Shown in pieces: positions 46,601-57,379 of a DNA stretch of 64,000 bases. The notes below the pieces were generated by a model. That model had not been told where the DNA came from. It saw nothing but the letters and a program-made list of their open reading frames with translations, and ran no database searches. This stretch comes from Malus domestica (Eukaryota > Streptophyta > Magnoliopsida > Rosales > Rosaceae), in assembly GCF_042453785.1 (NCBI RefSeq), contig NC_091677.1, positions 28,707,501 to 28,771,500 on the forward strand, written 5' to 3'. Made by a program: the position numbers and the translations under genes. The first letter of the stretch is position 1. Each line of letters opens with the position of its first letter.

Positions 46601-49600
46601 ACGTAGCCAATCTGGGTGAATCACGTACATCTTGTGTTTGCTTTCCTATCTCTATCCATTTATATACTTATCCACACTAATGACCGGAGCAATCTAGCGA
46701 AGATCACAAAAAGTGACCGTTTTCGCTACCTAGGATCTATCTTGCAAGAGAACGGAGAATTAGATGGAGATCTCAACCATAGAATACAAGTTGGATGGAT
46801 GAAGTGTAAGAGTGTATCCGGCGTGTTGTGTGATCGTCGTAGGCCACTGAAGCTCAAGGGAAAATTTTATAGGACGGCAATAAGGCCAACGATGTTGTAT
46901 GGCACAGAATGTTGGGCGGTGAAGCATCAACACGTACACAAAATGGGCGTAGCGGAGATGAGGATGCTTCGTGGGATGTATGGGCACACGAGAAAGGATA
47001 AGATTGGGAATGAGGATATCCAAGGTAAAGTAGGAGTAGCCAAAATTGAAGGAAATATGAGAGAAAATCGGTTCCGGTGGTTTGGACATGTGCAAAGAAG
47101 GCCTACTGACGCTCCGGTTCGAAAATGTGACTACGGGACAGAAGTTCAGGGCCGAAGGGGTAGAGGAAGACCTAGGAAAACTTTGGAAGAGACCCTAAGA
47201 AAAGACTTGATTACTTGGATCTAACGGAGGACATGACACAAAACCGAGCGCAATGGCGTTCTAGGATTCATATAGCCGACCCCACTTAGTGGGAAAAGGC
47301 TTTGTTGTTGTTGTTGTTGTTGTCTGAAATTTATTTTGTATTTAGTTTGGCAGATCGTATTTATTAGGCTTTTTAAGTGTTCAGGTAATTTTTGAAGCAT
47401 TTCACAGGGGTAGGGTTGAATTGTTAGTTAAGCAAACAAGGACCAGGATGCTAGGCTTACTAACCCTAGTATAAATCTCTTTTAGGAGGCTCAATATGCA
47501 TTTTACCCAGTTTACCTCAGAAAATTAGATTTAGAGTCTATCTATGCCCTAGAACTGATCTATCGACTTTTGAAATTTGATCCCATTGCTTTTTCTCTAT
47601 TGTTTCAACTTTCCTATTATTAATTGCCAGAAATTCCATTTCTAGTGCATTACCATAAAACGTTTTAAAGGTTTCAGTCGCAGAATTTGGCTGTAAAAAA
47701 ATAATATGCCATGTTTTTTTTTCCTTATAGTCACAGAATATCGTGCACCAGATGCTTTTATAGACTCGTGAGACTCTTCATTTCTTATTTTTTGTATATC
47801 ATATATTAAGTTGCTGCCAGGTGCCATTGTATTATTTGTTCTTTCATTCTCCTTGACTCTTCTCCCCAGTGCTGACTTTTTTCTACTTATTTTACATATT
47901 GCAGATACCTTCCTGGACCAGATGATGTTCTAGTTCTGGATATTGCATACACAATATATATGAAATTTGAAGAATATCCAAATGCACTTCAGATTGCACT
48001 GTTCCTTGATAACATGCAGGTTTGTGCCATGCAACAGTTTTGATATTTCTTGAAACATGTATTTATATATATTGTTTGAAACATGTATTTATAACTATAG
48101 TTGAGTATGCAACTGTTCATTTTCTTTAGTGTCTGAGAGAAGATTATTTCTCTGTGAAATGAGAAGTTTGCAGTATGTATATGTTGTATATGTCATTACC
48201 TGTATCTGGTCTTTACATATTTCTAATGATTTGGTACTAACAATCATGATTGTATGTATGCAGAATATAAAGAACGTCTTTACATCATGTGATGATCTGC
48301 TTCGTAAAAAGCAATTTTGCTACATCCTTGCTCGACATGTAAGTGTTTAATTTTTGTTTTTTTACATTTCCTTCTTTATATGAAGGAATGCATGCTTATG
48401 TTCCTTGTCAAAACATGTTGTAATCTATGTTCTGAAATAGAGTTATATTCTCTTCTCATGATACACTCATGGTGAGATTTTAACTTGATTCCTTGACAGG
48501 GAGAGTGAACTGTGATGGGTTTGTTCTGGGTGGGGTAGTGTATCCTCTTGTTCCTTGTTCTTTCTCTCTCTTTGGCTTTTTATTATAAGATAAGTGGGTG
48601 CATGTAGTTAGGTGTCATTGCTTAAGTGATATCAATTAGCCTTGGAAGTATTTTGTGCATTTTTCCTGAAAGGTAACATTGCACAGTAATGTCGTATGGT
48701 ATATTTTTTATGCTTGTTTACTTAAATATAATAATTTTAATCGCATTTATATTTCATGCAGGGTATTAGTTTTGAGCTTGATGATGAGATGGTTGCGGAG
48801 GATGATGACAGGGAAGTATTGCAGGACATTATCAACAATACTAAGCTAAGTGAAGGTTATCTTACTCTTGCTCGTGATATTGAGGTCATGGAGGCCAAAA
48901 CTCCAGAGGATATCTACAAGGTTTGAACTGATTATTTGTATTGCTTGATCTACACTTATATGCATGTCTACAATGTCTGTGGGATGTGTAATGAGAGAAT
49001 AAATGCAATATAATTGTGTTTTGTTCATTGCAGTTGTGTAATTTATATTATCCTTCTTATCCCTTCTCTGATAATTATATCGTCTTGGAATTTTCATTTA
49101 GGCACACTTACTTGATGGCCGTGCAAGTGCTGGTGCTAGTGTTGATTCAGCAAGACAGAACTTGGCTGCAACATTTGTTAACGCTTTTGTAAATGCTGGA
49201 TTTGGTCAGGTAAATTTTTTTACACTTGATGTATCTGTTAAAAAGTTGACGATTTTTGGAGTTGATTGACATGCTTTCTTTGATGCTTCTTTTTGGTGCA
49301 GGATAAGTTGATGACAGTCCCATCAGATGCCTCAAGTGGAGGCTCTTCAGGAAACTGGCTTTTCAAGAATAAAGAGCATGGGAAGACAAGTGCTGCAGCA
49401 AGTCTGGTATGCATGACTATATTACCTTGCTCATTTTATCATCTTATTTTTAACTTCATTTTACAATCTGCTTTGTTATTCTTCCTGACAGGGTATGATT
49501 TTATTGTGGGATGTTGACTCTGGACTTGCCCAAATTGACAAGTACTTCCACAGCAACGATACCCATGTTATCGCTGGTGCATTATTGGGGGTTGGGATTG

Positions 49601-52363
49601 TTAATTGTGGTATCAAGAATGATTGTGATCCTGTGCGTACCTCTATCTTTTCATCCACAGAATATAACATTTGAAATGTATCTCTGAATCTTAATTCCTT
49701 TTACAGGCGCTGGCACTTCTCGGCGAGTACATTGATAGAGAGGATCCATCTATCCGGATTGGTGCTATAATGGGCCTTGGGATTGCATATGCTGGTTCTC
49801 AGAACGAGCAGGTAAAGTGTCTTGGCTTTTTCTTGTTGATATATCTGGCAGGCAACAGAAAATTTTCCATTTACTATGGACCTACTCTATGTATCATTCT
49901 TGGCTCAAGAATCACATGAGAAGAGTCGGTCAAACCTTCTTTAATCACTACTGCCCTTGCCCTTGGATGTGCTGATGCAGGAGTTTGTTAGTTTGGTTAG
50001 AGTCTGGATTGATCTGTTGTTATACGTTAATTTCCATTTAAAGCTAACTTATCCTTCTTTTTTCAGATACGTAGTAAGCTGACTCCTATACTTAATGATG
50101 CAAAAGCCCCCCTTGACGTGGTCGCATTTACTGCAATCTCATTGGGGTTGGTATACGTTGGTTCCTGCAATGAAGAGGTTGCTCAGGCAATCATATTTGC
50201 ACTAATGGACCGAAGTGACTCCGAGTTGGGGGAGCCCCTTGCTCGGTTGATTCCCCTCAGCCTTGGACTTCTGTACCTTGGGAAGCAGGTAAAATCCTGC
50301 TGAACTTTCTGGAATTCATTGTTTATTCTTTCTACTTTATACAAAATCATGTGCTTTTCTTTCCTGCATGATTTTTGTTTCGTTTGATGTTTGTTGTGCA
50401 GTTTAAGCTTGTTGGTTAATGTCATTGTGCCCAAAGAGGCTCATTACAATGTTGAACTCAATAGTTCACAATTCTAATGGTTTTTGGAATTTACTTTCTC
50501 ACAGGAAAGTGTGGAGGCCACTGCCGAAGTTTCAAAGACATTTAATGAAAAAATAAGAAAGCATTGTGATATGACTTTGCTTTCTTGTGCTTATGCAGGA
50601 ACAGGCAATGTTCTTAAGGTAATATTTTAGAGAACTATTATTTGCACTCCAAAAACCTAATTGTGCACTCCTTATAAGAGTATTTTTCTTATTAAATATA
50701 GAAGGTTTGGAGTGCACGGTTAGAATTTTGGAGTGTCAATAACACCTCCCATATTTTAACGCTACTAAAATATCATTTGAATTCTGTCACGTTTATGAAG
50801 TTGGGAACTCTTTTCTCATGCAGGTCCAAAACCTTCTCGGTCATTGTTCACAACATCTTGATAAGAATGAAACTCACCAGGGACCCGCAGTTCTTGGAAT
50901 TGCTATGATATCAATGGCTGAAGAATTGGGAGTTGAAATGGCGATTCGTTCATTAGAGCATCTTTTACAGTACGGAGAACAAAATATACGTCGGGCAGTT
51001 CCATTGGCACTTGGTCTCCTTTGCATATCAAATCCAAAGGTATTAATCTGGTTACGTCCATTGTGACAGTTAAAAAGCCTTTAAAAGTAAAACTTTTACT
51101 TCCAATGCTAGCTCAGCTGCCCTTGAAATCTAACCATTCATGTATTGAGAGTTGGAATAGACATGGAGCAGTGATTTTTGAAATACTTATCTTGACTAGT
51201 GATTTTATATTGGGAAGTTAGGCTACTTGGGTTATATCTGCCTTTCTTACTGTTTGTTTCCTCCAGGTCAACGTTATGGACACATTAAGCAGGCTTAGCC
51301 ACGATACGGATTCAGAAGTAGCAATGGTAACATATTACATCATTCAATATCTCGATTGTTGGCATATTTTTCATAGTAAGTGTGTCTAATATTCCATTTG
51401 GATTCTTCAGGCTGCAGTGATTTCCTTAGGTTTGCTAGGTGCGGGAACCAACAACGCTAGAATAGCCAGCATGCTTCGCAATCTTTCAAGTTATTACTAC
51501 AAAGATGCCAGCCTTCTTTTCTGCGTAATACATCTCGAGTCCTATCTTTATGTTCCTTCATTTTCCTTTTGAGTTTTCCAGCCTGCGGTTATATATATCT
51601 TCGGCTACTGTCTGCAGGTGCGAATTGCTCAAGGTCTTGTTCATTTAGGAAAGGGTTTGTTAACTCTGAATCCATACCATTCTGATCGCTTCTTGCTATC
51701 ACCGTGAGTAACCTTGTTTGCAAATACACCCTTGTCATTACTACCGACAGAATGGCTCTCGGTGGCTTAGTCTAACATGTATAAATTATCTTTCTACTTA
51801 CAGAACGGCACTTGCTGGAATCGTTACCGTGCTGCATGCATGTCTTGATATGAAAGCCATCATTCTGGGGAAATATCATTACATTCTCTACTTTATTACT
51901 TTGGCAATGCAGGTTGGTGTTTGAACACTTTCTTCTTTATACGTTGCTTTCCCCGGTAATTAGATTTGGTCTTTCTCACTATTGGTAATTGTTTTTCTTG
52001 TGCTAGCCGAGAATGTTGTTGACTGTGGACGAGAATCTCAAACCGCTGTCAGTCCCTGTTCGAGTGGGACAAGCTGTTGATGTGGTTGGCCAGGCTGGTC
52101 GTCCCAAAACGATCACGGGTTTCCAGACCCACTCAACACCGGTTCTTCTTGCTGCGGGTGATAGAGCGGAGCTGGCTACTGAAAAGTAGGAATTTTTCCC
52201 TGTGGAGCTTGTGTTTCACTGACTTGCTGTTTTACCGACTTGCTGTTTTACCGCTATGACACGCTAACAATTGTTTATTTGTTACAGGTATATCCCCCTG
52301 TCTCCCATCTTGGAAGGGTTCGTTATCCTGAAAGAGAATCCAGACTACAGAGAAGATAACTAG
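37666..52363 (+). CDS. RPN1: 26S proteasome regulatory subunit RPN1 (PSMD2)
   Basis: Twenty-five exons, all with GT-AG borders and continuous phase, give 894 codons, close to the plant RPN1 length of about 890. Exons: 37666-37785, 38082-38182, 39071-39191, 39301-39360, 39525-39592, 39783-39825, 40237-40302, 40761-40799, 40897-40979, 47905-48019, 48264-48338, 48762-48920, 49102-49209, 49302-49406, 49492-49632, 49707-49811, 50067-50288, 50505-50618, 50824-51039, 51267-51326, 51411-51524, 51618-51703, 51804-51912, 52007-52185, 52288-52363. The protein has a charged N-terminus, a helical region ([14 protein letters not shown]), then proteasome/cyclosome repeats ([49 protein letters not shown]) and a conserved C-terminus ([20 protein letters not shown]). 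RPN1 is the base scaffold that docks ubiquitin-like shuttle factors and deubiquitinases. Intron 9 is 6925 bp because of transposon insertions. Confidence 0.97.
41169..41368. mobile_element. hAT-like MITE in RPN1 intron 9
   Basis: The ends GCTGGTTTGGTATTGCTGTGC and ...CAGTACCAAACCAGC are inverted repeats around about 200 bp of AT-rich DNA with a partly palindromic interior (AAAAGCACC against GTGCTTT). Flanking CTAC/ACTAC words suggest a short target duplication but are not clean. Confidence 0.65.
41561..42599 (+). pseudogene. LINE reverse transcriptase C-terminal part
   Basis: An open frame of about 346 codons starts in the middle of the RT domain: [10 protein letters not shown], then [20 protein letters not shown], the catalytic FADD (FADDIVLI), [16 protein letters not shown], and a C-terminal WFGHVQRR...RGRGRPRKT region ending IADPTQ. 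The motifs fit an RTE-type non-LTR retrotransposon. Endonuclease and the N-terminal RT are missing because of 5' truncation. The ORF is open but has no start of its own, so it is not functional. Confidence 0.88.
42859..43539 (-). CDS. Unknown coiled-coil protein ORF, antisense in RPN1 intron 9
   Basis: An uninterrupted 226-codon ORF of ordinary amino-acid composition. The N-terminal third is polar with [20 protein letters not shown] and a Ser/Pro segment. The middle (about residues 85-150) looks like a coiled coil: [20 protein letters not shown] followed by [22 protein letters not shown]. The C-terminus is Pro/Ser-rich with duplicated [18 protein letters not shown] units. On the coding strand a CAATAAATAAG polyadenylation-like word follows about 70 bp after the stop (near 42790). 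I do not recognise the family. It may be a gag-like or accessory ORF of a plant retroelement. It is opposite in strand to RPN1 and to the surrounding LINE. Confidence 0.55.
   Translation of the reverse strand: MKMSGPSDRRFDLNLVEEAAPPSPDNIWRPSFVSPTGPLTVGDSVMKNDMTAAVVARNLLTPKDNRLLSKRSDELAVKDSLALSVQCAGSVSNMAQRLFARTRQVESLAAEVMSLKQEIRGLKHENKQLHRLAHDYATNMKRKLDQMKESDGQVLLDHQRFVGLFQRHLLPSSSGAVPRNEAPNDQPLMPPPSRVLSSTEAPNDPPPVPSLSGALPTAETSPKQPL
43675..44005. repeat. 62-66 bp tandem repeat, about 5 units
   Basis: Unit marked by GAAATCGAAGAGG (near 43675, 43740, 43805, 43866, 43929 and 43993) followed by TTTGCTTTCTCAAAAGCTGG and GAGACCACGAGGG. All three forward frames are open across the array, because unit lengths not divisible by three rotate the same sequence through every frame. 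Confidence 0.88.
44009..44391. repeat. 190-bp direct duplication
   Basis: Two copies (about 44009-44198 and 44200-44391), almost identical, each with CCAGCCTTGTCAGCACCTGT, TGGCGAAGTAGAAAGCACAT and GGTACCACATATAACTTTGC. No coding sequence. Confidence 0.88.
44519..45090. repeat. 218-bp tandem repeat, about 2.6 units
   Basis: Units at about 44519-44735, 44736-44953 and 44954-45090 (partial), each starting GGTAAAGGAACAGTACCACT and containing CTCTGTGCTTC and GCCCAACCTTTACTCA. They share the TTTCTCAAAAATCGAAGA word with the 62-66 bp array and with the following 73-bp units (about 45095-45240), so the arrays are related at the monomer level. Confidence 0.88.
46700..47319 (+). mobile_element. Second copy of LINE 3' end with (TTG)n tail
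   Basis: Begins at [12 protein letters not shown] and runs through [16 protein letters not shown] and RGRGRPRKT to the LINE 3' end and (TTG)n tail. It is about 93 percent identical by eye to 42009-42594 over the stretch compared. It has an early stop after KDLITWI from a small deletion. The tail and the right TSD belong to this copy, while the left TSD belongs to the copy at 41561. Confidence 0.8.
50638..50756. repeat. Hairpin repeat in RPN1 intron 18
   Basis: TTTGCACTCCAAAAACC at the left and GGTTAGAATTTTGGAGTGTCA at the right are inverted copies, with nested GTGCACTCC and GGAGTGCAC. About 115 bp, probably a small MITE. Confidence 0.6.
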
Positions 52364-53690
52364 TTAGTCCGGTTCGCCCAACAAATGTCTGGAGAGTTTG
52401 TATCTTTTGATGAATGCCATATTTTTCTTGGAAGCATGTTTTTAGCAACTGCATTCAGTGACTGTTGATTGTGTAACATGACTCTGTATTACTTCAGTTT
52501 TAATTATTCGTATACCCTTTTCGCTGTATCTGTGAACTCTTCAAATTTGTGAAATCTCCCTTTTGAAACGATGGCGACAATCGTGAAGAATTTCACTTTG
52601 TTTACTAAGTTTTCGACAAAATATGTTAGTGTGAAGTTGAGCTCAACCAAAGAAAGTCTCGGAACCGGAACCCAAACCCAAACCCAAGTCAACTCGTTTC
52701 ACATTGGGTTTGGTTGGGTTCATATTATTTTTGCAACCTAATGAAACCCGATCCCAAGTTGTACATAATGAGTTAGAGTTGGGTTGACCTTTCAGAGCGG
52801 TTATAAGTGACATACTGTAAAATAGATTGTAAATTTTGTTGAAGTTTATCAATGTAGGTTCGAATCCTGCCTCTCCCACTTGTTTGTTAAGAAAAATGGC
52901 TCGAGTCAATGTTCGACTACCAGGCTCCACGGGCCACGGCATTGAAGTCCCAACTCTTAATAGGGGGAGGCCATAACCTCATTTCTCAATGGGAAAACCA
53001 GATTAAGATTTGAGCATTAGTTTTGTAAGTTAATCTCTCTCTTAGCGAAAGTCATTGATTGATGTCCTTGAACGTAGAAAGAACATTGTCGAACCCCTTA
53101 TATCTTGGCGTTCTCGTGTTCGCTCTCCGGCACACACTCCACATCCCGGGATGGATACCCGTTCGACGACATCCCTTACATGTTCACTGGCGACCAAAAC
53201 CCGCTGATCTACGATTGACTCCCAACCTTCTCCGGTAAACTTTGCTCAAACCGGAAGGATCTATCAAGAAAGATCTTTCACTGACTTGGAATAATAAATC
53301 ATTCGAGAATCGAGACTAGACATCGAAAACTAGCAATAGCAGCCAAAGTAACAGGTACATGAAATAATAATCATTTGAGGCTAGATATCGAAAAAAAACT
53401 GTAGCTTTTCGGAATGACTAGTGAAATGTTCAAGTAGAATGCTCATTCTCAATCTCCTTATCTCGAGCGTAATCGAATCCACGCAAATACTAACATATAT
53501 GTAATTGATTCCTCTCCTGTGCACGACTAAGTGCAAAAACTAGGCCTTCAAGAAATGCAATCTACAAAAGATGATCATGTCTTCAAGTTGTCTGGGGCAG
53601 AATTAAGTTAACATTCCGATTTGGACACCGTTGAATTCTATCTGCCGTAAAGTGTCAGTCCACTGATCAATCCCTGGCTGTGGATTCTGA
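52364..53690. other. Intergenic between converging RPN1 and CBP20
   Basis: No gene seen. RPN1 3' UTR lies at the left and CBP20 3' UTR at the right. At 52856-52888 GGTTCGAATCCTGCCTCTCCC resembles a tRNA T-loop or RNA polymerase III B box, perhaps a SINE or tRNA fossil, without a convincing A box. Confidence 0.5.
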
Positions 53691-56600
53691 TTAAGCTTGC
53701 CGCTTTTGCTCATCTTCATCGTCATCTGAGTCACCACTCTCACGAAACCGTGGATTTTTCTCCTGTTGCAGCAAATAAAAAATATATAAATTAAAACGCC
53801 CGTCTTTATACTTTTTGGTTTCAATAGTGAATGTACAATTGCCCCCGCGTTGCCATTTCAACGAAAGAGAGGAAACAGGTACATCAATGAACATGTGAAC
53901 TGGAACTCTTTCGGTCATAGAGACGATGTTACATTGCATGGCAAACAGGTTGGCAATTGCAAATACCATATAAAATAAGAGAATTCAAAACAAATTGGGA
54001 CGTGAGTCGTTAGAAATTACTGGTCTAGATTCGTGATCGGAGTTCTTCCGCGATTCATAATCCGAGTTTCTCTTTGAGTCGTCATATGATTGGCGGTCAT
54101 CATCTCGGTAGCGCTTCCTAGGATAATCTGCTTTGGCAAAGTATCAAATTAAATCAGTTGTTTAAAAGAGTGGTAAAACAAAAACCGGCAGAAACGACTG
54201 CACAAATCTAGTACACCAATCATACAAATATTTTTAATAATAGATACCTCTACGAGGTCGATGAGTACCCCCATGATTCGGACCTCCACCATGTCTACCA
54301 TCTGAACCATTTAAAACTCAAAAGCGTTAAAAGAGGAACTCTATCATGTTTATTAATACACTAGATTAAACTCTAACTTACACCACCATAGCAAACATTA
54401 TGTATCTCAACAGGCTCACTACTAAAAGTTTGTTGTCCCTTCAGATAATTGCATTCAATCCTGATGCAATGCATGAAGTTACAGGTTCTATTTGCAGTCG
54501 TGACACACAGATCAGTAATTCTTCCACCCCACCCAAATTCCACCTCACTTCTGTTTTGCAATATGAATCCAATGTCTATAATTTCAAGCACTAAGTTTTC
54601 CTTTGAACCTTACTTTTTGCTGGCTATTCAAATTTTCCGAATACGAGACACCAAAATGATAGAGAAATGAGACATATTTCAATAATGGAGTGACTTTTCG
54701 ATCATGTCTGCACTAGTGAATAGGTAATAATTGAGTGAATTTGGAGTCATTAAAGTGGCAATGCCCAGACTATTCTAATCAGTAGTGGTTGGAGACAACT
54801 GGGGTGCGTTGCCTATTCCTATAGCTCACAACGCAATGATAAGTTGTTTGACCTAAAATGGCTTCTACAAGACATTTCAGCTTATAAAGCTAAGAAATTT
54901 CCCGTTAGGTTAGGTCCGCTCTCCATCTGGAGGATGCTTAGCTGCACCATTTCAGGTTAGGTCCTTTCCTAAGGATGCAGTTGTCAGTACGCATTACGCA
55001 GTGCACCTGCAATCAACCTACTCTAAAATCCTAATGCAATTATAAAAGCAAAGACAACCACTCAAGCAAAATATCCTAATCCCTTGAACTATACATGCAG
55101 TTTAAAGCTAGAAATAGATCAAATAGTTTCAAGTAACTTACATTGAGGTGGCATGACTGGTGGGAAAGAGCCCAATGATCCAGTTCCATAATCAACAAGT
55201 GTTCTTTGAGCTTCCAACTCTTTTTGAACTAACTTACCATATCCACCTCTACGTATAGCATATTAAGGAAACAAAGGACAACGTTTTTTTTCATCTCGTA
55301 TTCGATAATGTAGACTAAATATCCATCACCTGCTTTAAATTTTGAAAGTGCTGTACTTTTTAAATAGAAAATGCTTCACAACCAGAAAGTGAACAGAAAC
55401 GCCACAAGTCAAATAAAAAAAAGGGCACTCAGAGCAACTCAAACACATGAACCAGAATGATTTTGAAGTTAATAGCATAAATTAATTCTAAGCACATCAT
55501 AAGAAAAGAAAAAGAGAAGTGGTTTACTCGGACTGAATGTCACATAAAATTTAAGCCGCAAAGACCTACACAGTTTATATCTTCTTTCTGCAACTCTAAC
55601 AAAGTGGGATCAATAGATTAAACGGTTACTTGGGTGACAAATAAAAATATGTAGATAAGCTTTACAAAAAAATAAAATAAGAAAATAGCTGCTAGAGAAT
55701 ACATAAAGATAAAAAAAAAACATATAGTAGAGGGGGAAAAGGTATATACTTGATGTCCATCCACAAAAGAATTGTGAAACCAAACAGTAATTACAATAGA
55801 TATAGCTACAACGGGAGATAGGTTGACCGAGTTAAAATGTTCTAATTTGGAAAAGTTAAGACGACATGCGTCCATAAATTTACGGCAGCATAGTAGTGCC
55901 ATAAAGTACCCATTGATGAACTAATATCCATCGCATTCATAATCTAAAATTAAGTAGGTACAGGGGCACAGGAAAGCACAATCTACAAGAATTTATCCAC
56001 CCAGTAAATAGTCTCTAAGTAGAATATATAGCCCTTCACAGTTTTAAAGCATATACAACATGCTCTACCTACCACTCCTTACAATTCTTAAGTTTGTGAA
56101 ACAGAAACCATGATAGAAAAATAACTTGAATAGAAATTGAATGCAAAGGGAAACGCGTATATAAGTTTAGCATGGACAATCTAACTAGATTTGCTAGAAA
56201 AATAAAAACTTGGCACCATTTTTAATCTCAGAGGAATGAGCAACACTATGATCTATAAACCATACTAAAGAAAGCTTTTCCAGACATTCCAAACTAATCA
56301 AAAGGATATCAGGATCATAATCAGTACGATACTCATCGCGCACCTGCAAAACAGAGAAGATAAAATCAAAACAATCAGAATGGTACATTTTTCCCAAGAC
56401 AAGAAGGCAGAGTAATAAACCTGTCCACCACTTCGCCCACGACCCCATTGCCTTCCCTCTTGAAATCCCCAATCAAAATCCACACGAATAGGGCGATCAT
56501 CCAGAATAGTCCCGCTAATATACTTTACGGCATCCTCAGTATCCTCTCGAGAATAGTATCTGTTAATAAATGCATACGGATTAAGCATCTAACTCTCAGA

Positions 56601-57379
56601 AAGGGGGAAAATGTGCCTTTTACTAATTCTCAACATACAGGACCAAGTTACATGCTACACATATCTTGACAAACACTGCTAAGAAATGATAAACTTCTGA
56701 AGCATCACACAATCAATTTAAATCATAACATATGACGAGCTTCTAATGATAAAACAAAAGATCAGACAATTTGGGGCAGGTACAATGTGCACTTCGACAA
56801 AATATGATGGTTGACACTTGCTAGCCATAGTCTAAGCAACAACAGGAATGGGGGTGGGAGTACCGCCTCTCTTTACCACAACCTCAGGTAACTGACGCCA
56901 ATCAGTTAATTTGAAATTGTCTCTTAATAACCCCTAAACTTTTTCCTTACAAGACATTAACAATATGAAGAAGAAGGAATGAAGTCTTACAGGACAAAAC
57001 AAAAACCACAAGGCGTTTTCGTGTTCTTATCCAAGCCCATAATTATCTTCTTGATTTCCCCAGCGCGAGAGAAGAGCTCGTAAACTTGCTCTTCTGTCGT
57101 ATAGAAGGACATATTTCCAATGTAAACCGTTGTCGATGCCAAGAGCGCTTGTTCAAATTCCTCCTGTGACCCCGGAAACCTTCTATCCCGGTACTGGGAA
57201 AGCTTTGATTGGTCCTAATGACAAAACAAAAAGACGCTAAACGCTGAACAACAAGTTCAAAAAAAAACGCGTGAAACAGCCTAGGACATAATATGGCAAA
57301 CGCTATCTAATACAAGCGCCAAATTTAAAGTCACCCGAATGAGATGGAGCAATTTATTTACCTTAAACAACGAAGCCAT
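53691..57379 (-). CDS. CBP20: Nuclear cap-binding protein subunit 2 (CBP20)
   Basis: Eight exons on the minus strand: 57379-57362, 57214-56991, 56559-56421, 56343-56310, 55252-55142, 54301-54248, 54127-54021 and 53762-53691, giving 252 codons (Arabidopsis about 257). An N-terminal LSQYRDRRF precedes the RRM with RNP2 (VYIGNMSF) and RNP1 (CGFCFVLYY), then [13 protein letters not shown] and [14 protein letters not shown]. The tyrosines in QYRD and SFYTTEEQ match the pair that stacks on the m7G cap. The tail is rich in Arg, Asp and Ser ([24 protein letters not shown]), including a likely nuclear localisation signal. With CBP80 it binds the cap of new transcripts and aids splicing and miRNA processing. 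Intron 4 is a U12-type AT-AC intron; all others are GT-AG. Confidence 0.96.
55253..56309 (-). other. U12-type AT-AC intron (CBP20 intron 4)
   Basis: After YDP and one extra base the minus strand reads ATATCCTTTT, the exact minor-spliceosome 5' site. It ends CTATAC, and TTCCTTAAT, a consensus U12 branch site, lies about 11 bases upstream of the 3' end. Joining across these borders gives DYDPGRGGYGK, the expected CBP20 sequence. No GT donor exists at the point where homology stops. Confidence 0.93.

Larger units (their letters stand above)
42600..46700. repeat. Nested repeat-rich block of unknown class
   Basis: About 4.1 kb with no homology to the LINE. Left to right: a 3' UTR-like AT-rich stretch, an antisense ORF (43539-42859), a 62-66 bp tandem array, a 190-bp duplication, a 218-bp tandem array, 73-bp-scale repeats, and copies of AAAGCAAAAGTATCCCATAT at 45640, 45930 and 46090. 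The right end (about 46550-46700) has a leader-like AT-rich sequence. I found no LTR pair, PBS or polymerase motif. It may be a derivative of a large non-autonomous retrotransposon. Confidence 0.6.
41561..47319 (+). mobile_element. RTE-like LINE insertion in RPN1 intron 9, with nested sequence
   Basis: An 18-bp direct repeat TTGTCTGAAATTTATTTT occurs at 41543-41560 and again at 47320-47337. Between them lies a 5'-truncated LINE that begins within the reverse transcriptase and ends in a (TTG)n tail (47302-47319). TSD length, truncation and tail are what target-primed reverse transcription gives. The LINE is interrupted by about 4.1 kb of unrelated repeat-rich DNA (about 42600-46700), and its last 590 bp occur on both sides of that block. 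It lies in the same orientation as RPN1 and is spliced out with intron 9. Confidence 0.88.

Noticed and set aside
52856-52888. tRNA gene
   Set aside because: Only a T-loop/B-box-like word is present; no acceptor stem, anticodon arm or A box can be folded.
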